Shown: positions 34,950 to 45,600, numbered from the stretch's first letter. The stretch: 64,000 nucleotides of DNA from Clostridiales bacterium mt11 (GCA_001282665.1 LN874948.1:1052099-1116098); one strand, 5' to 3'. Notes: generated from the letters alone by a model not told the origin. Numbers and translations: made by a program.

Positions 34950-35855
34950 ATGAAGAAATTTAGAATCACCCTGATAATAATGATCATTCTATTGGGACAA
35001 GTATCTAATATGGCATATGCTATAGAAGGACCGTTGGATAATTTACCAGAAAAATATGATTTACTTAGAGAAGAAAATATAAGGCTTAGAGAAGAAATAT
35101 TAAAACTTAGAAATCAATTAAGTGAAAAACCTGGAGAGAAGATACCAGTACTCATGTATCATCATCTATTAATGCAAGAGGATATAGATAATTATAATTG
35201 GTCAAAAAACAGTAGTGTTTTGTCCGTAGAATCCTTTGAAGAGCAAATGGATTACCTACATGAAAATGGATTCTATACTGCTACTTTAGATGAATTAAAT
35301 GCTTTTATGGACGGAAAAATTTCTTTACCAGAAAAGACTGTAGTCATAACCTTTGATGATGGTTATTTAAGCAATGCCCTATATGCTTATCCTATAATGA
35401 AAAAATATAATTTTAGAGGAACTATATTCATGATAGGCTATAGAGTAGACGCTCCACAGGAGCCATTTGACCCTAGTGCAACTCAAGCATTAAGTGTAAA
35501 TGAAACTTATAAATATAGAGATGTCTTTGATTATGAAAGTCATACATACGCTCTTCATAATATGGATAAAGACAAAAAAGCTTTAATACTAGCTAAAGAT
35601 AAAAAGGAAATTATAGATGACTTAACTAAAAATAGAGAACTATTAAACGCTAAATACCTTGCTTATCCTTATGGAAAATACGATGAAAATACTATTGAGT
35701 ATTTAAAAGACACTGGGCACGAAATGGCATTTACCATAGAAGCAGGATACACTACCAAGGATTTAAATAAATTTATGCTACCTAGATTTGAAATCTCATC
35801 TCAAAGAATGCCCTTTAGCCGCTTTATGAGGGTAGTTAATGGAATGTATGAATAA
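34950..35855 (+). CDS. Secreted polysaccharide deacetylase
   Basis: 301-aa protein with a signal peptide (about 1-25, ending M-A-Y-A), a short coiled coil (about 35-60) and a NodB-type deacetylase domain: P-V-L-M-Y-H-H, the metal/catalytic T-F-D-D-G-Y near 133-138, then S-H-T-Y-A-L-H. It acts outside the membrane on N-acetylated glycans such as peptidoglycan or a biofilm polymer. The upstream 224 bp hold a ribosome site (GAAAGGAG) and a GGGGCAGACCCCCC palindrome near 34837. Confidence 0.9.
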   Translation: MKKFRITLIIMIILLGQVSNMAYAIEGPLDNLPEKYDLLREENIRLREEILKLRNQLSEKPGEKIPVLMYHHLLMQEDIDNYNWSKNSSVLSVESFEEQMDYLHENGFYTATLDELNAFMDGKISLPEKTVVITFDDGYLSNALYAYPIMKKYNFRGTIFMIGYRVDAPQEPFDPSATQALSVNETYKYRDVFDYESHTYALHNMDKDKKALILAKDKKEIIDDLTKNRELLNAKYLAYPYGKYDENTIEYLKDTGHEMAFTIEAGYTTKDLNKFMLPRFEISSQRMPFSRFMRVVNGMYE

Positions 35856-35873
35856 TTTAATGGATATTAACCC

Positions 35874-35908
35874 AAGGATTGAGTTCTATATGAATAGACT
35901 CAATCCTT
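35874..35908 (+). terminator. Terminator after polysaccharide deacetylase
   Basis: AAGGATTGAGT pairs with ACTCAATCCTT (11 bp, 13-nt loop), followed by TTAGTTTTT. Confidence 0.85.
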
Positions 35909-36065
35909 TTAGTTTTTCTAATTACTCCCATTAAACTTCCATTCAATTAATTTATATATTTTCCAATGGATGTTTATTTTAAATACAATATAATATATAA
36001 TAAAGGTATAAAAGTACTTTCAAGGGCGACGGATATTATAAATATAAAAGAAGGAGGTTAAACTA

Positions 36066-36683
36066 GTGAACAATGAGGATAAAGTATATGATTTATTAGA
36101 AAAAATCTATACTGAGTTACAAGAAACTAAAACAGAATTGCAAGATACCAAGACAGAATTGCAAGGGACTAGAACGGAATTAAAGGCTGAAATTCAAAAT
36201 GTAAGAGATGACTTAAAAGACTTCAAAGGGGAAACTAACTCTAGATTTGATAATCTGGATTCTAAAGTCAGTAATTTAGATTCTACAGTTGGTAGTCTAG
36301 ATTCTAAAGTCAGTAATTTAGATTCTACAGTTGGTAGTCTGGATTCTAAAGTTAGTAGTCTAGATTCTAAAGTTGTTAGTTTGGATTCTAAAGTTAGTAG
36401 TTTAGATTCTACAGTTGTTAGTCTGGATTCTAAAGTTGGTAATTTAGATTCTACAGTTGCTAGTTTGGATTCTAAAGTTGGTAGTTTAGATTCTACAGTT
36501 GCTAGTCTGGATTCTAAAGTTAGTAATATTAGTAACAAACTCGATGATATGGAAGCTAATAATGCTGATAGACATCTTTCCTTAAATGGAGAAATTAATG
36601 ACATTAAATCGGATATCGCTAGAATAGAGATGAATACCGCCGATAATTGGAAAGATATCGCTAAACTTAAATCAATGCGTTGA
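36066..36683 (+). CDS. Heptad-repeat coiled-coil protein
   Basis: 205-aa soluble protein starting at GTG behind GGAGG. Residues about 1-60 are a charged helix with three T-E-L-Q repeats. About 62-152 consist of 13 near-identical heptads of the type L-D-S-K-V-S-N / L-D-S-T-V-G-S, ideal for a long parallel coiled coil. The end is another charged helix. No signal peptide or membrane helix is seen. Similar repeats occur in poorly characterised cytosolic Firmicutes proteins. Function unknown. Confidence 0.8.
   Translation: MNNEDKVYDLLEKIYTELQETKTELQDTKTELQGTRTELKAEIQNVRDDLKDFKGETNSRFDNLDSKVSNLDSTVGSLDSKVSNLDSTVGSLDSKVSSLDSKVVSLDSKVSSLDSTVVSLDSKVGNLDSTVASLDSKVGSLDSTVASLDSKVSNISNKLDDMEANNADRHLSLNGEINDIKSDIARIEMNTADNWKDIAKLKSMR
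36246..36530 (+). repeat. Tandem 21/42-bp coding repeats
   Basis: Thirteen 21-bp units (GATTCTAAAGTTAGTAGTTTA-like) alternate between K-V and T-V versions, making a 42-bp higher-order unit over most of the array. High DNA identity suggests expansion/contraction by slippage. Confidence 0.8.
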
Positions 36684-36735
36684 GACAATACAAGATAAAT
36701 ATATATAAGGAACTCATTAGGTAATGTCCACATAG

Positions 36736-36791
36736 AAAAATCTCCTTTCTGATTTTAATCTTATTTTGATTCCATCAGAAAAGAGATTTTT
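36736..36791. terminator. Bidirectional terminator between coiled-coil gene and pflA
   Basis: Arms 36736-36753 and 36774-36791 pair over 18 bp with one mismatch and have A5/T5 ends. Serves convergent transcripts. Confidence 0.8.
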
Positions 36792-36834
36792 ATTTCTTAA
36801 AAACACAGATTATTTTTCACTACCAATAATATCA

Positions 36835-37566
36835 TCATACTAATGTAGGACAATAATATTTAAAAATCGTCTTTACCTTCTCCACCATTTCCTCCTTAGG
36901 GACTGGTATATTTTCTAATTCATAATTATATCCTAATTCCTTCCACTTATATTCTCCTAATTTATGAAATGGAAGTACTTCAATCTTTTCTATGTTATCC
37001 ATTCCTGAAATAAACTTAGCTAGGCTTTCTATGTCTTCCATATTATCCGTAATTTCAGGGACCAATACATACCTTATCCATGTAGGTTTCTTTATTTCAG
37101 TTAGATATTTAGCTAAATTTAAAGTCTTTTCATTGGATATTCCCGTTAAATCTCTAAACACATTATCATTATAAGACTTTATATCCAACAGGACTAAATC
37201 TGTATATTTTAAAACCTCTTTTACCTTATCTACTTCTATACACCCAGAAGTATCAATGGCAGTGTGTATTCCTTCATCTTTGCATCTTTTAAAGAGTTCC
37301 TTTACAAATTCTGGCTGCATAAAAGGCTCTCCCCCACTTACCGTAATACCACCTTTGCTAAACTTCATATAGGATTTGTATTTTTTAGCTTCCCTTACAA
37401 TTTCATCTACTTCTATATCTTTCCCATCAGATAGTTTCCAAGTATCTGGATTATGACAGTATTTACATCTTAAAGGGCAGCCCTGCATAAATACTACAAA
37501 TCTAATACCTGGTCCATCTACCGTACCACAGCTTTCATATGAATGGATTTTTCCCTTAATATCCAT
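36835..37566 (-). CDS. pflA: Pyruvate formate-lyase activating enzyme
   Basis: 243-aa radical-SAM enzyme that installs the glycyl radical on PflB. It has the [4Fe-4S] motif C-P-L-R-C-K-Y-C-H near residue 30, the G-G-I-T-V-S-G-G-E-P-F SAM-binding segment and the usual length. It follows pflB across an 80-nt gap that contains a hairpin. Confidence 0.97.
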   Translation of the reverse strand: MDIKGKIHSYESCGTVDGPGIRFVVFMQGCPLRCKYCHNPDTWKLSDGKDIEVDEIVREAKKYKSYMKFSKGGITVSGGEPFMQPEFVKELFKRCKDEGIHTAIDTSGCIEVDKVKEVLKYTDLVLLDIKSYNDNVFRDLTGISNEKTLNLAKYLTEIKKPTWIRYVLVPEITDNMEDIESLAKFISGMDNIEKIEVLPFHKLGEYKWKELGYNYELENIPVPKEEMVEKVKTIFKYYCPTLV

Positions 37567-37596
37567 AGCTCCCCCTCCATTTATTTTAACTAAAAC

Positions 37597-37630
37597 TATG
37601 GTGCAGCAATATTATCTATGCTGCACCATA
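37597..37630 (-). terminator. Intercistronic hairpin between pflB and pflA
   Basis: A perfect 12-bp stem TATGGTGCAGCA/TGCTGCACCATA has a 10-nt loop and no T run on the minus strand. It probably sets the pflB:pflA ratio by mRNA processing or stability rather than ending transcription. Confidence 0.55.
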
Positions 37631-37645
37631 TATAAAAGAGTACTA

Positions 37646-39871
37646 CTATATGGCCTTATGGAATGTTCTGTTTATTACCTCTATTTGTTGCTCCCTAGTT
37701 AATTTTACAAAATTAACTGCATAGCCTGATACTCTAATAGTCAATTGTGGATATTTTTCTGGATGATCCATGGCATCTATTAATGTTTCTCTATCAAATA
37801 CATTTACATTAATATGATGTCCACCATCGTGGAAATATCCATCTAGCATTCCAACTAAGTTATCTACCTTTTCATTTTGGTCTTTACCTAATGCATTAGG
37901 AACTATGGAGAAAGTATTGGAAATTCCATCTTCTGAATGTGCATAAGGTAATTTTGCCACAGATGCTAAAGAAGCAATAGCACCATTTTTGTCCCTACCA
38001 TGCATTGGGTTTGCTCCAGGAGCAAAAGGCTCTCCTGCTTTTCTACCATCAGGTGTACTTCCTGTTTTCTTTCCATATACTACATTGGATGTTATAGTCA
38101 ATACGGATTGAGTTGGTATTGAATCTCTATATGTTTTATGTTTGCGAAGTTTATTCATAAAATTCTTTACTATTTCTACTGCGATTTCATCAGCTCTATC
38201 ATCATTATTACCATAGCATGGGAAATCCCCTTCTACTTCATAGTCCACAACTAATCCTTCTTCATTTCTTATAGCCTTAACTTTAGCATATTTTATAGCG
38301 GAAAGTGAATCTGTAGCAACTGATAATCCTGCTACACCACAAGCCATAGTTCTTACTATTTCTTTATCATGTAAAGCCATCTCTATTCTTTCATAGCAAT
38401 ATTTATCGTGCATATAGTGAATAATATTTAATGCATTAATATAAGTTTTAGCTAACCAATCCATCATTAAATCGAATTTCCTACAAACTTCATCATAATC
38501 TAGGTATTCAGAAGTTATTGGAGCTAATTCTGGAGCTACTTGTTCTCCTGACATTTCATCCTTACCGCCATTTATAGCATATAATAATGTCTTAGCCATA
38601 TTAGCACGAGCTCCAAAGAACTGCATTTGTTTTCCTATTCTCATAACAGATACACAACAAGCTATACCATAATCGTCCCCAAATTTAGTCCTCATTAAAT
38701 CATCATTTTCATATTGAATAGAGCTAGTATCTATAGAAACTTTAGCACAATATTTTTTGAAGTTTTCTGGTAATCTCTCTGACCAAAGTATAGTAATATT
38801 TGGTTCTGGAGCTGGTCCTAGATTATATAAGGTGTGTATGAAACGATAGCTGGTTTTAGTAACTAATGGTCTACCATCTATGCCCATTCCTCCTATAACC
38901 TCTGTAACCCAAGTTGGATCCCCTGAGAATAATTCATTGTATTCTGAAGTCCTTAAGAATCTTACCATTCTAAGCTTCATTATAAAATGGTCCATTATTT
39001 CTTGTATTTCTTTTTCAGTTATCTTTCCTTCTTTTAAATCCCTTTCAAAATATATATCAAAGAAGTTGGATACTCTCCCTAATGACATAGCGGCACCATT
39101 TTGCTCTTTAACAGCTGCAAGGTACGCAAAATATGTCCATTGTACAGCTTCCTTGGAATTAGCAGCAGGTCTACTTAAATCAAAACCATAGAACCTACCC
39201 ATTTCCTTTAACTCTTCTAATGCATAGATTTGCTCTTGTATTTCTTCTCTATCCCTTATTACATCTTCTACCATGCAGTCTACATCTAAAGAATCAAATT
39301 GTTCTTTTTTATCATCAATTAATCTATCTACACCGTAAAGTGCAACTCTTCTATAATCGCCAATAATTCTTCCACGACCATAAGCATCTGGTAATCCTGT
39401 AATTATTCCTGAATGTCTAGCAGCTCTCATTTCACTTGTATAAGCATCAAATACTCCGTCATTGTGAGTTTTTCTATAATTAAATATGTTTCTAGTTTCA
39501 GGATCTAATTCATAACCATAGGATTCTAGTGAATTTTCCACTACTCTCAGTCCTCCAAAAGGCATAATAGCTCTTTTAAGTGGCTTTTCTGTTTGTAGTC
39601 CCACTATTTGTTCTAAATCTTTATTAATATACCCTGCTTTGTGAGATACTATAGTTGAAATTACTTTAGTATCAGTGTCTAATATTCCCTTTTTAATTTC
39701 TTCATCCATCAACTCAAGTACTTCATTCCAAAGCTTATTTGTATTTTCCGTAGGCTTTTCTAAAAAGCTTTCATCTCCCTCATAAGGAGTATAATTCTTT
39801 TGGATAAAATCTCTTACATTAATTTCTTTACACCACTTTCCCTCTTGAAAGTTCTTCCATTCTTTAAGCAT
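37646..39871 (-). CDS. pflB: Formate C-acetyltransferase (pyruvate formate-lyase)
   Basis: 741-aa glycyl-radical enzyme converting pyruvate and CoA to acetyl-CoA and formate. It has the adjacent catalytic cysteines in G-I-A-C-C-V-S, the radical glycine at about 716 in R-V-S-G-Y-A-V-N-F, and normal length. It works with PflA downstream. A Rex-type operator lies 126-143 nt upstream, suggesting NADH-responsive control. Confidence 0.98.
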   Translation of the reverse strand: MLKEWKNFQEGKWCKEINVRDFIQKNYTPYEGDESFLEKPTENTNKLWNEVLELMDEEIKKGILDTDTKVISTIVSHKAGYINKDLEQIVGLQTEKPLKRAIMPFGGLRVVENSLESYGYELDPETRNIFNYRKTHNDGVFDAYTSEMRAARHSGIITGLPDAYGRGRIIGDYRRVALYGVDRLIDDKKEQFDSLDVDCMVEDVIRDREEIQEQIYALEELKEMGRFYGFDLSRPAANSKEAVQWTYFAYLAAVKEQNGAAMSLGRVSNFFDIYFERDLKEGKITEKEIQEIMDHFIMKLRMVRFLRTSEYNELFSGDPTWVTEVIGGMGIDGRPLVTKTSYRFIHTLYNLGPAPEPNITILWSERLPENFKKYCAKVSIDTSSIQYENDDLMRTKFGDDYGIACCVSVMRIGKQMQFFGARANMAKTLLYAINGGKDEMSGEQVAPELAPITSEYLDYDEVCRKFDLMMDWLAKTYINALNIIHYMHDKYCYERIEMALHDKEIVRTMACGVAGLSVATDSLSAIKYAKVKAIRNEEGLVVDYEVEGDFPCYGNNDDRADEIAVEIVKNFMNKLRKHKTYRDSIPTQSVLTITSNVVYGKKTGSTPDGRKAGEPFAPGANPMHGRDKNGAIASLASVAKLPYAHSEDGISNTFSIVPNALGKDQNEKVDNLVGMLDGYFHDGGHHINVNVFDRETLIDAMDHPEKYPQLTIRVSGYAVNFVKLTREQQIEVINRTFHKAI

Positions 39872-40406
39872 AGTATAACCCCCTTAATGTTTTTAAAAGT
39901 ATATTTTATTACTAAAAGCTATAATTAAAAGCTATAATCATCTATTCAATCGGATAACGCTAAATTGCCTAACCCTTTTTAAAACTCATTTAGCAATTGT
40001 TATACCTTTAACAATTAAAAATCAGATAATTATCTATACTCATATGTTTAAAAATCAATACAGCCCTTTGGTTTTCAATATTTTTATTATTTTAAATTGG
40101 CAGAAAAATGAATCTTATGAATAATTTCATATCATTTTATGACTTTATTCATTTATTTCGTTATATTTTTAACTTATGCCATAAAAATAAAAAACCAGTG
40201 TCTATATGCAAATTATCATATTTCTTCATATTAGTCAATCCTATAATCCTAAATAATAACATCAATTTTCGGTGAAAACATTTGCAAATATTTTTCCAAT
40301 AAAATTAGAATAATTATTGATAAATTATACAATATAATAATTTTAATTTTAAAGAACCTTAGATAAAAGCAATCACCTTCTTGCCGTATAACTTACAGTA
40401 CAGTAA
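39872..40406. other. Long pflB upstream region without genes
   Basis: About 535 bp, very AT-rich, with no convincing reading frame. It contains the Rex-like operator (39997-40014). A GG-N10-GC arrangement on the minus strand near 40276-40295 (TTGGAAAAATATTTGCAAA) weakly resembles a sigma-54 promoter. The dyad GCTAAAT...ATTTAGC (39959-39994) is also present. The length suggests a leader with several control sites. Confidence 0.5.
39997..40014. promoter_or_regulatory. Rex-like operator upstream of pflB
   Basis: TTGTTATACCTTTAACAA differs by one base from the clostridial Rex consensus TTGTTAA-N4-TTAACAA. It is embedded in the perfect dyad AATTGTTA-N6-TAACAATT (39995-40016). Rex represses fermentation genes when NADH is low. 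The rex gene is not in the window. Confidence 0.65.
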
Positions 40407-40438
40407 AAAACAGTCAATCCTTGATGATTGACTGTTTT
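40407..40438 (-). terminator. Terminator after the xanthine/uracil permease gene
   Basis: A 13-bp stem AAAACAGTCAATC/GATTGACTGTTTT with a 6-nt loop is followed on the minus strand by TTACTG; the arm itself supplies the T run. Confidence 0.85.
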
Positions 40439-40457
40439 ATCTTCATTGTATTTTTAT

Positions 40458-41792
40458 TTATACCTCTTTTTCTCTTCCCGGAAGGATAAGATTTAATATA
40501 AGTGCAGTTATAGTCCCTGTAGTCATTCCAGATTGAAATATAGTTTGAACGTCAGGATGAAAATTACTTAATATTTCAGGTCTATATACTACAGCTAGTC
40601 CTAATCCTAAAGATACTGCTACAAGTAAACTATTTCTTCTATTTAAGTCTACATCTTTTAGTATCTTGATTCCACCAACAGCTATCATTCCAAACATCAT
40701 AATTCCAGCTCCACCTAGAACAGGATTTGGCATTATGGCTATTAATGCTCCTAGCTTAGGAAATATTCCTGATAACATAAGGATTATTGCAGCCAAGGTT
40801 ACCACAAACCTACTAGCTACTCCAGTGAGGGGTATTATTCCAACATTTTGACTAAATGAAGTATTTGGTCCAGCGTTAAATACTCCAGCTATAAGGCTTC
40901 CAACTCCATCTGCCAATATACCGCCAGATAATTCTTCTCCAGTTATTTCATGTTCACTAGCAGATCCTACAGAAATTAAATCTCCAACAGTTTCTATAGT
41001 CGTAACAATATAAGGAGGTATAAATGCTAAAATTGCAGACCATTCAAATGTAATCCCGTATTTAAACGGTCTAGGAAATGCAATCCATGCTGCTTCCTTA
41101 ACGGGAGTAATATCTAATAATTCCATAGGAATGGAAATTAGATAACCACATATAATACCTATAAGAATAGCTCCAGAACATAGAAAGCCACTACATTTCT
41201 GATTTAAAATTATAATAATTGCCATAACAATTAAAGCTAATAATATAAACTTTAAACTCCCATATTGGGTACTTTCAGCTCCTCCTGCAACCCAATCAAC
41301 GGATACTGGCAGCATAGTTAGTCCAATTAGTGTAACTACAATACCAGTGACTACAGGTGGAAAATATTTTCTAAGAGGCTTTATAAAACGGCTTAAAATT
41401 ATTTCCAAAAATGAACCTGCTAAAGTTGCTCCAAAATATCCTGGTAGACCAAAGGCAGTGGCAACTGCAATACCCGGTTCAACAAAAGTAAAATCTGTTC
41501 CCATAACACAAGGCAGTCTAGAACCTATAGGTCCAATTCCATAAACCTGAATAAAGGTTGCTAATCCAGCTACAAATAATGTAGCACTTACCATAAATGC
41601 CAAATCTTCTACAGAAAGTCCAATAGCATAACCTACTACTAAAGGTACTGCTACAATACCGCTAAAGGCTGCCATAATATGCTGAATAGCTAAAGGTATT
41701 GCTAACCTTAATGGGGGTCTATCATTAATTCCATAGGTTAATTCAGACTTCTGTGTTTCTTCAAAATTCTCATTAATATCTTTGCTCGACAT
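40458..41792 (-). CDS. NCS2-family xanthine/uracil permease
   Basis: 444-aa proton-coupled nucleobase importer of the PbuX/UraA branch of NCS2, distinct from the AzgA-like permease at 11539. It has about 12-14 membrane helices, A-I-Q-H-I-M-A-A-F in helix 1, G-T-D-F-T-F-V-E-P and the conserved N-A-G-P-N-T-S-F-S-Q-N-V-G-I motif. The ATG at 41790-41792 follows AGGAGGTG; the upstream ATG at 41864 lacks a site. Its substrate is probably xanthine or uric acid, which would supply the purine island 18 kb away. A GAAC/GTTC dyad upstream resembles a PurR-type operator. Confidence 0.92.
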   Translation of the reverse strand: MSSKDINENFEETQKSELTYGINDRPPLRLAIPLAIQHIMAAFSGIVAVPLVVGYAIGLSVEDLAFMVSATLFVAGLATFIQVYGIGPIGSRLPCVMGTDFTFVEPGIAVATAFGLPGYFGATLAGSFLEIILSRFIKPLRKYFPPVVTGIVVTLIGLTMLPVSVDWVAGGAESTQYGSLKFILLALIVMAIIIILNQKCSGFLCSGAILIGIICGYLISIPMELLDITPVKEAAWIAFPRPFKYGITFEWSAILAFIPPYIVTTIETVGDLISVGSASEHEITGEELSGGILADGVGSLIAGVFNAGPNTSFSQNVGIIPLTGVASRFVVTLAAIILMLSGIFPKLGALIAIMPNPVLGGAGIMMFGMIAVGGIKILKDVDLNRRNSLLVAVSLGLGLAVVYRPEILSNFHPDVQTIFQSGMTTGTITALILNLILPGREKEV

Positions 41793-41989
41793 AAGACACC
41801 TCCTAATTTTATTCATGATATGTTTCTGCAAAGTAATACAAATACCTTTGTGTCTTTCATACAAAATTCTAATGGAAATCCTATGTTAAATCCCTTGTTA
41901 ATATTTCATTATTTGACCCAGATTGTATAAAATAGTAATTCCATTAACCTTAATAAGCTTAATATGATTGTAAAAATTGCACAAAATAT

Positions 41990-42032
41990 GGTGAACATTT
42001 TCATAATTATAAACCAATGACAAATGTTCACC
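41990..42032 (-). promoter_or_regulatory. Dyad upstream of the xanthine/uracil permease (PurBox-like half sites)
   Basis: Perfect inverted repeat GGTGAACATTT (41990-42000) / AAATGTTCACC (42022-42032) with a 21-nt spacer. The core GAAC...GTTC and divergent layout recall the PurR box pair of Bacillus purine genes, but the spacing is longer and CCGAAC is GTGAAC. There is no T run after it, so an operator is more likely than a terminator. Confidence 0.45.
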
Positions 42033-42091
42033 TATAGCTCTAAGCTATTAAACTATTGCCAACATAGCTGCTAATCCATAGTACATATTTG

Positions 42092-42454
42092 TCAACATTC
42101 TTTAATATCACCTTTTCCACTTATTAGGTTTAAATTCATATGGTCTTTTACCTTAAAAGAATAGAACCTTAAATCCATTAAGTCTTTTTTAGCTATTTCT
42201 AATATTATAGTCTTATAAGTTATAATCTGCAAGAGTATGGAGTCTGATTCTGGAGGAATTATATGTAGATAAATACTGTAATTATCATGGTCTTCTTCTA
42301 CTATCTTATCAACATTCATAAAATAGCCCGGAGTGTCAAACTGCTTTCGAATACTGATTTCTATGGTTTCATCTTTTTCCTCAACAGTTACTCCTTCTCC
42401 GCCGCTATTATAGGATTGAATAGTTTTTAATATCTTAAATGGAATGGTTCTCAT
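42092..42454 (-). CDS. PrcB C-terminal domain-like small protein
   Basis: 120-aa protein from the ATG at 42452-42454 (GGAGTG upstream). The second half (G-Y-F-M-N-V-D-K-I-V-E-E, then L-H-I-I-P-P-E-S and Q-I-I-T-Y-K) resembles the PrcB C-terminal domain, named for a component of the Treponema dentilisin (subtilisin-type) protease complex. No signal peptide is obvious, which is odd for a partner of a secreted protease. It lies 163 nt downstream of the large S8 protease gene, beyond a hairpin. Family call is moderate. Confidence 0.55.
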   Translation of the reverse strand: MRTIPFKILKTIQSYNSGGEGVTVEEKDETIEISIRKQFDTPGYFMNVDKIVEEDHDNYSIYLHIIPPESDSILLQIITYKTIILEIAKKDLMDLRFYSFKVKDHMNLNLISGKGDIKEC

Positions 42455-42509
42455 TAGCTTTATCACTCCTTTACCTTTTTCCCAGTTGAATCCCAACTAT
42501 CTACTACTC

Positions 42510-42542
42510 AAAAGGGCCCCAAATATACTTGGGACCCCTTTT
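42510..42542 (-). terminator. Terminator after the S8 protease gene
   Basis: AAAAGGGCCCCAA pairs with TTGGGACCCCTTTT with one bulge. T4 follows on the minus strand. Confidence 0.75.
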
Positions 42543-42617
42543 ACTAGCTTTTATTTTCATATAGCTTGATAACTACATATTCATCGAAATAAATTATAAA
42601 ATTTAATAAATCTACAA

Positions 42618-45600
42618 TTATCGCATCTCTAATCCTAAATCTACATCTTTTGAAGGTTCAATATCTATTATATCAATTACTGGAGAATCTAGTTCATCAT
42701 CTATTATATCCGTTTCTGGAGAGTCTGGTTCTTTGTCTATTACTACTTTAACCTTTCCCAATGCTGTTTCCGTTACCTGAGTCCCATATTCACTAATATA
42801 TATCACTTCAACTAATAACTCTTCTACTTCCATTCCCTCAGGTACAACCCATGTTCCTGTATATACTCCATTATTTTCAGTCATTGGAATACCTATTTCA
42901 TTACCTTGTGATCCAAATGGAATTACAAGTTTAAAGTATCCTTCTCCACCGGTTGGAGCTTCAAAACTAACCGTCAATATATCCCCTGCTTTAAGTTCTA
43001 TGTCTTCAGAAGGTTCTATATTGGTTATAACTGGTTCTTCTAATTCAACATATATTCTTCTTTCAACTATTGTTTCATTTCCTGCTTTATCTATTGCTTT
43101 TACCGTTATTATATTTTCTCCTGAATTAACTATTAATCTTTCATTGAATTTCCCTGTTTCATCTACTTCTACCTTTGCGTCATTTATTGATACTTGTGCT
43201 AACTCAATATTATCAGTGGCACTACCTACTATATGAACTACTTCTGCATTTATCTTAGCATTATCTAGTGGTTGTTCTACTATTAACTCTGGTTTTTCCT
43301 TATCCTTAATAACTTTTATTGAGGTTGATGGTTCTGTTTCTATTCCATTCACTTGTGCAGTTACCATAATTATATTTTCGTCTAATGGTAATTCTACATC
43401 TGCCGTAAATTTTCCATTTTCACTATCAACAGAAGTCGTCTTATTTCCATTTACATAGAAATTAACCTTTCCATCTGCTGTTACCGTTCCTTCTACAGTT
43501 ACGGCATCTTGACTTATATAGGTTAATTGTCCTAGATTAGTTATAGCTGGAACATCTATGGAATATTCCATAACTGCTCTAGTCATAAGTCCGCCTTCTA
43601 TTCCTTCACTTGATATTGGCGTAAAGGTTCCATCAATATTTAAAAATGACCTATCTGCATGTGGAGAAGATTCGTCTATTCCCAAACCTGGTGATTCGGT
43701 ACCTACTTTTGTCTGTATAGTTGATATATAGAAATCCCTACCTGTTGAGAATCCATATTCTGATAGGTCTATATAGTTCCATTCTCCTCTAGTTACATTT
43801 ACCGTCTTTGGATTTCCAACCAAGGTTGCATTGTCTGCTTCATCTATATCATAAATAGCTACCTTTATTTCCGTTCCTCCTGGAGTTGGCCATGATGTGT
43901 CCCAGAAGTACATATTGGTTCCTTTTACTTTTCCAAATTGATTTGGAGTAAATCTAACTGCCAATCCATAACCTGCTCCATTTAGTACTAATGCATTTTC
44001 TCCAGTACCATCATCATATATTATCTCATCTTCATAACCTACAAACCTATTTAACTGTATATCAATATCTGTTGTTTTGCCTCCGTCTACATCTACTTTA
44101 ACTTCCTTTGGTTCAAATCCATTTGCAGCTATCTTCAACTTATATGTTCCAGTATATACTCCCTCTATTATAAAGTATCCGTCTTCATCTGTAGTAACTG
44201 GCGCTACATTTGGATCTTCTACTACTCTAATAGTAGCATTAGGTACAAATGTTTCATTATACCTATCGATTATTCTACCCGTAATTGCTCCTTGAGGTTT
44301 TTGCTCTAATACAAATGTATGATTAGTACTCATACCTTCTTCTACATTTACCGTCACCTGTTCTGAATAATATCCATATGCCTCTGCTTTTATAGTATAT
44401 TCACCGATTGGACTCCTCATATTGAATTTACCAGTAACAGGATCTACCTTAACACTTCTTCCAGTTTCTAGCACTGTCACTACCGCATTATCTAATGGAA
44501 TTCCATTCATCCTTGCCATAGGAATTTTTTCTACAATAGCATCTTCTATTGTTTCATATTCATATGTCTTTGCTGTATTTATCTTGAAACTTGGTTCACT
44601 TGGCTCTACATAACCAGCCTTTTTATTCTTTGAATCTATTAATTGTAGTTTTATTAAATCTTTTTCTTTTTGTTTTTCCATTTCACCAGTAGAACCCATA
44701 ACATATACATCATCTATATACCAACCTGGATAAAATACTGAAGCATCAGAATGGAAGAAAAATCTTATCTTAACTGTTTCCCCATCAAATCTAGAAAGAG
44801 ATATCTCCTCTGTCTTCCACTGTTGAACCCTTCTTCCATATTTCTCTTCTGGAGTGATATTGGTCCAAGTTGCTCCATCATCATTAGAAACTAAAACTTG
44901 ACCATAATCCCATAGAGTTGTTGTCCCCTCCATATCTACCCAATGAGTAAAGGTCAAAATAGCATTACTATTTTCTGGAATTTCTATGGCTGGAGATTCT
45001 ATATAGGCATCGTTGTTTGCTGTATAGTTTCCAGAAAGATTTGTAGCCCATAATTTACTTCCTGAAGCTGCAACATTAGGTCCAGATGTTGGAACACCCC
45101 ACTCCCAAGGATTATTAGTGCCTGCTGTAACTCCTGTTGTGAATCCGGCATTATTTTCTTCAAAATCGGTGCCAAAGATAGTTATAAATTCTAAAGATGT
45201 TATACTAACCTCATTTGAATAATCACTAGGATTTCCTGAAAAATCTACTGCCTCTACCACATAGTAGTAAGTCGTATTTGCCTCTGTAGTACTATCTACA
45301 AAGGTATTAAGTGAAACTTCCGCTATTTTTTCATAGGATTCTCCAGATACCTCTGAACGATATACATTATAGTGAGATAAATCTCCATCAGGTACAGGTT
45401 CCCAATTTAATTTAATACCCCTAATATTGGTTTCAGCAGTTAAACCTGTAGGTGTAGCTGGAGGCTCATTGTCCACTCCTACTAATCTAACGTTATCAAT
45501 ATACCATCCTGCCCTATTGCCAGAACCATCAGATGTTAATCTAAAAGCTACAAATACTGGATTTGTAGAACCTATATATCCTCCAAGGTTTACAACTGTT

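Noticed and set aside
36194..36733. 179-codon minus-strand frame opposite the coiled-coil gene
   Set aside because: It exists only because the 21-bp repeats lack stops in this antisense frame; the plus-strand gene has the GTG start, GGAGG site and a terminator.
40276..40295. Sigma-54 promoter far upstream of pflB
   Set aside because: The GG-N10-GC spacing is present, but the TGGCA part is poorly matched and the site is over 400 nt from the gene; noted only as weak.
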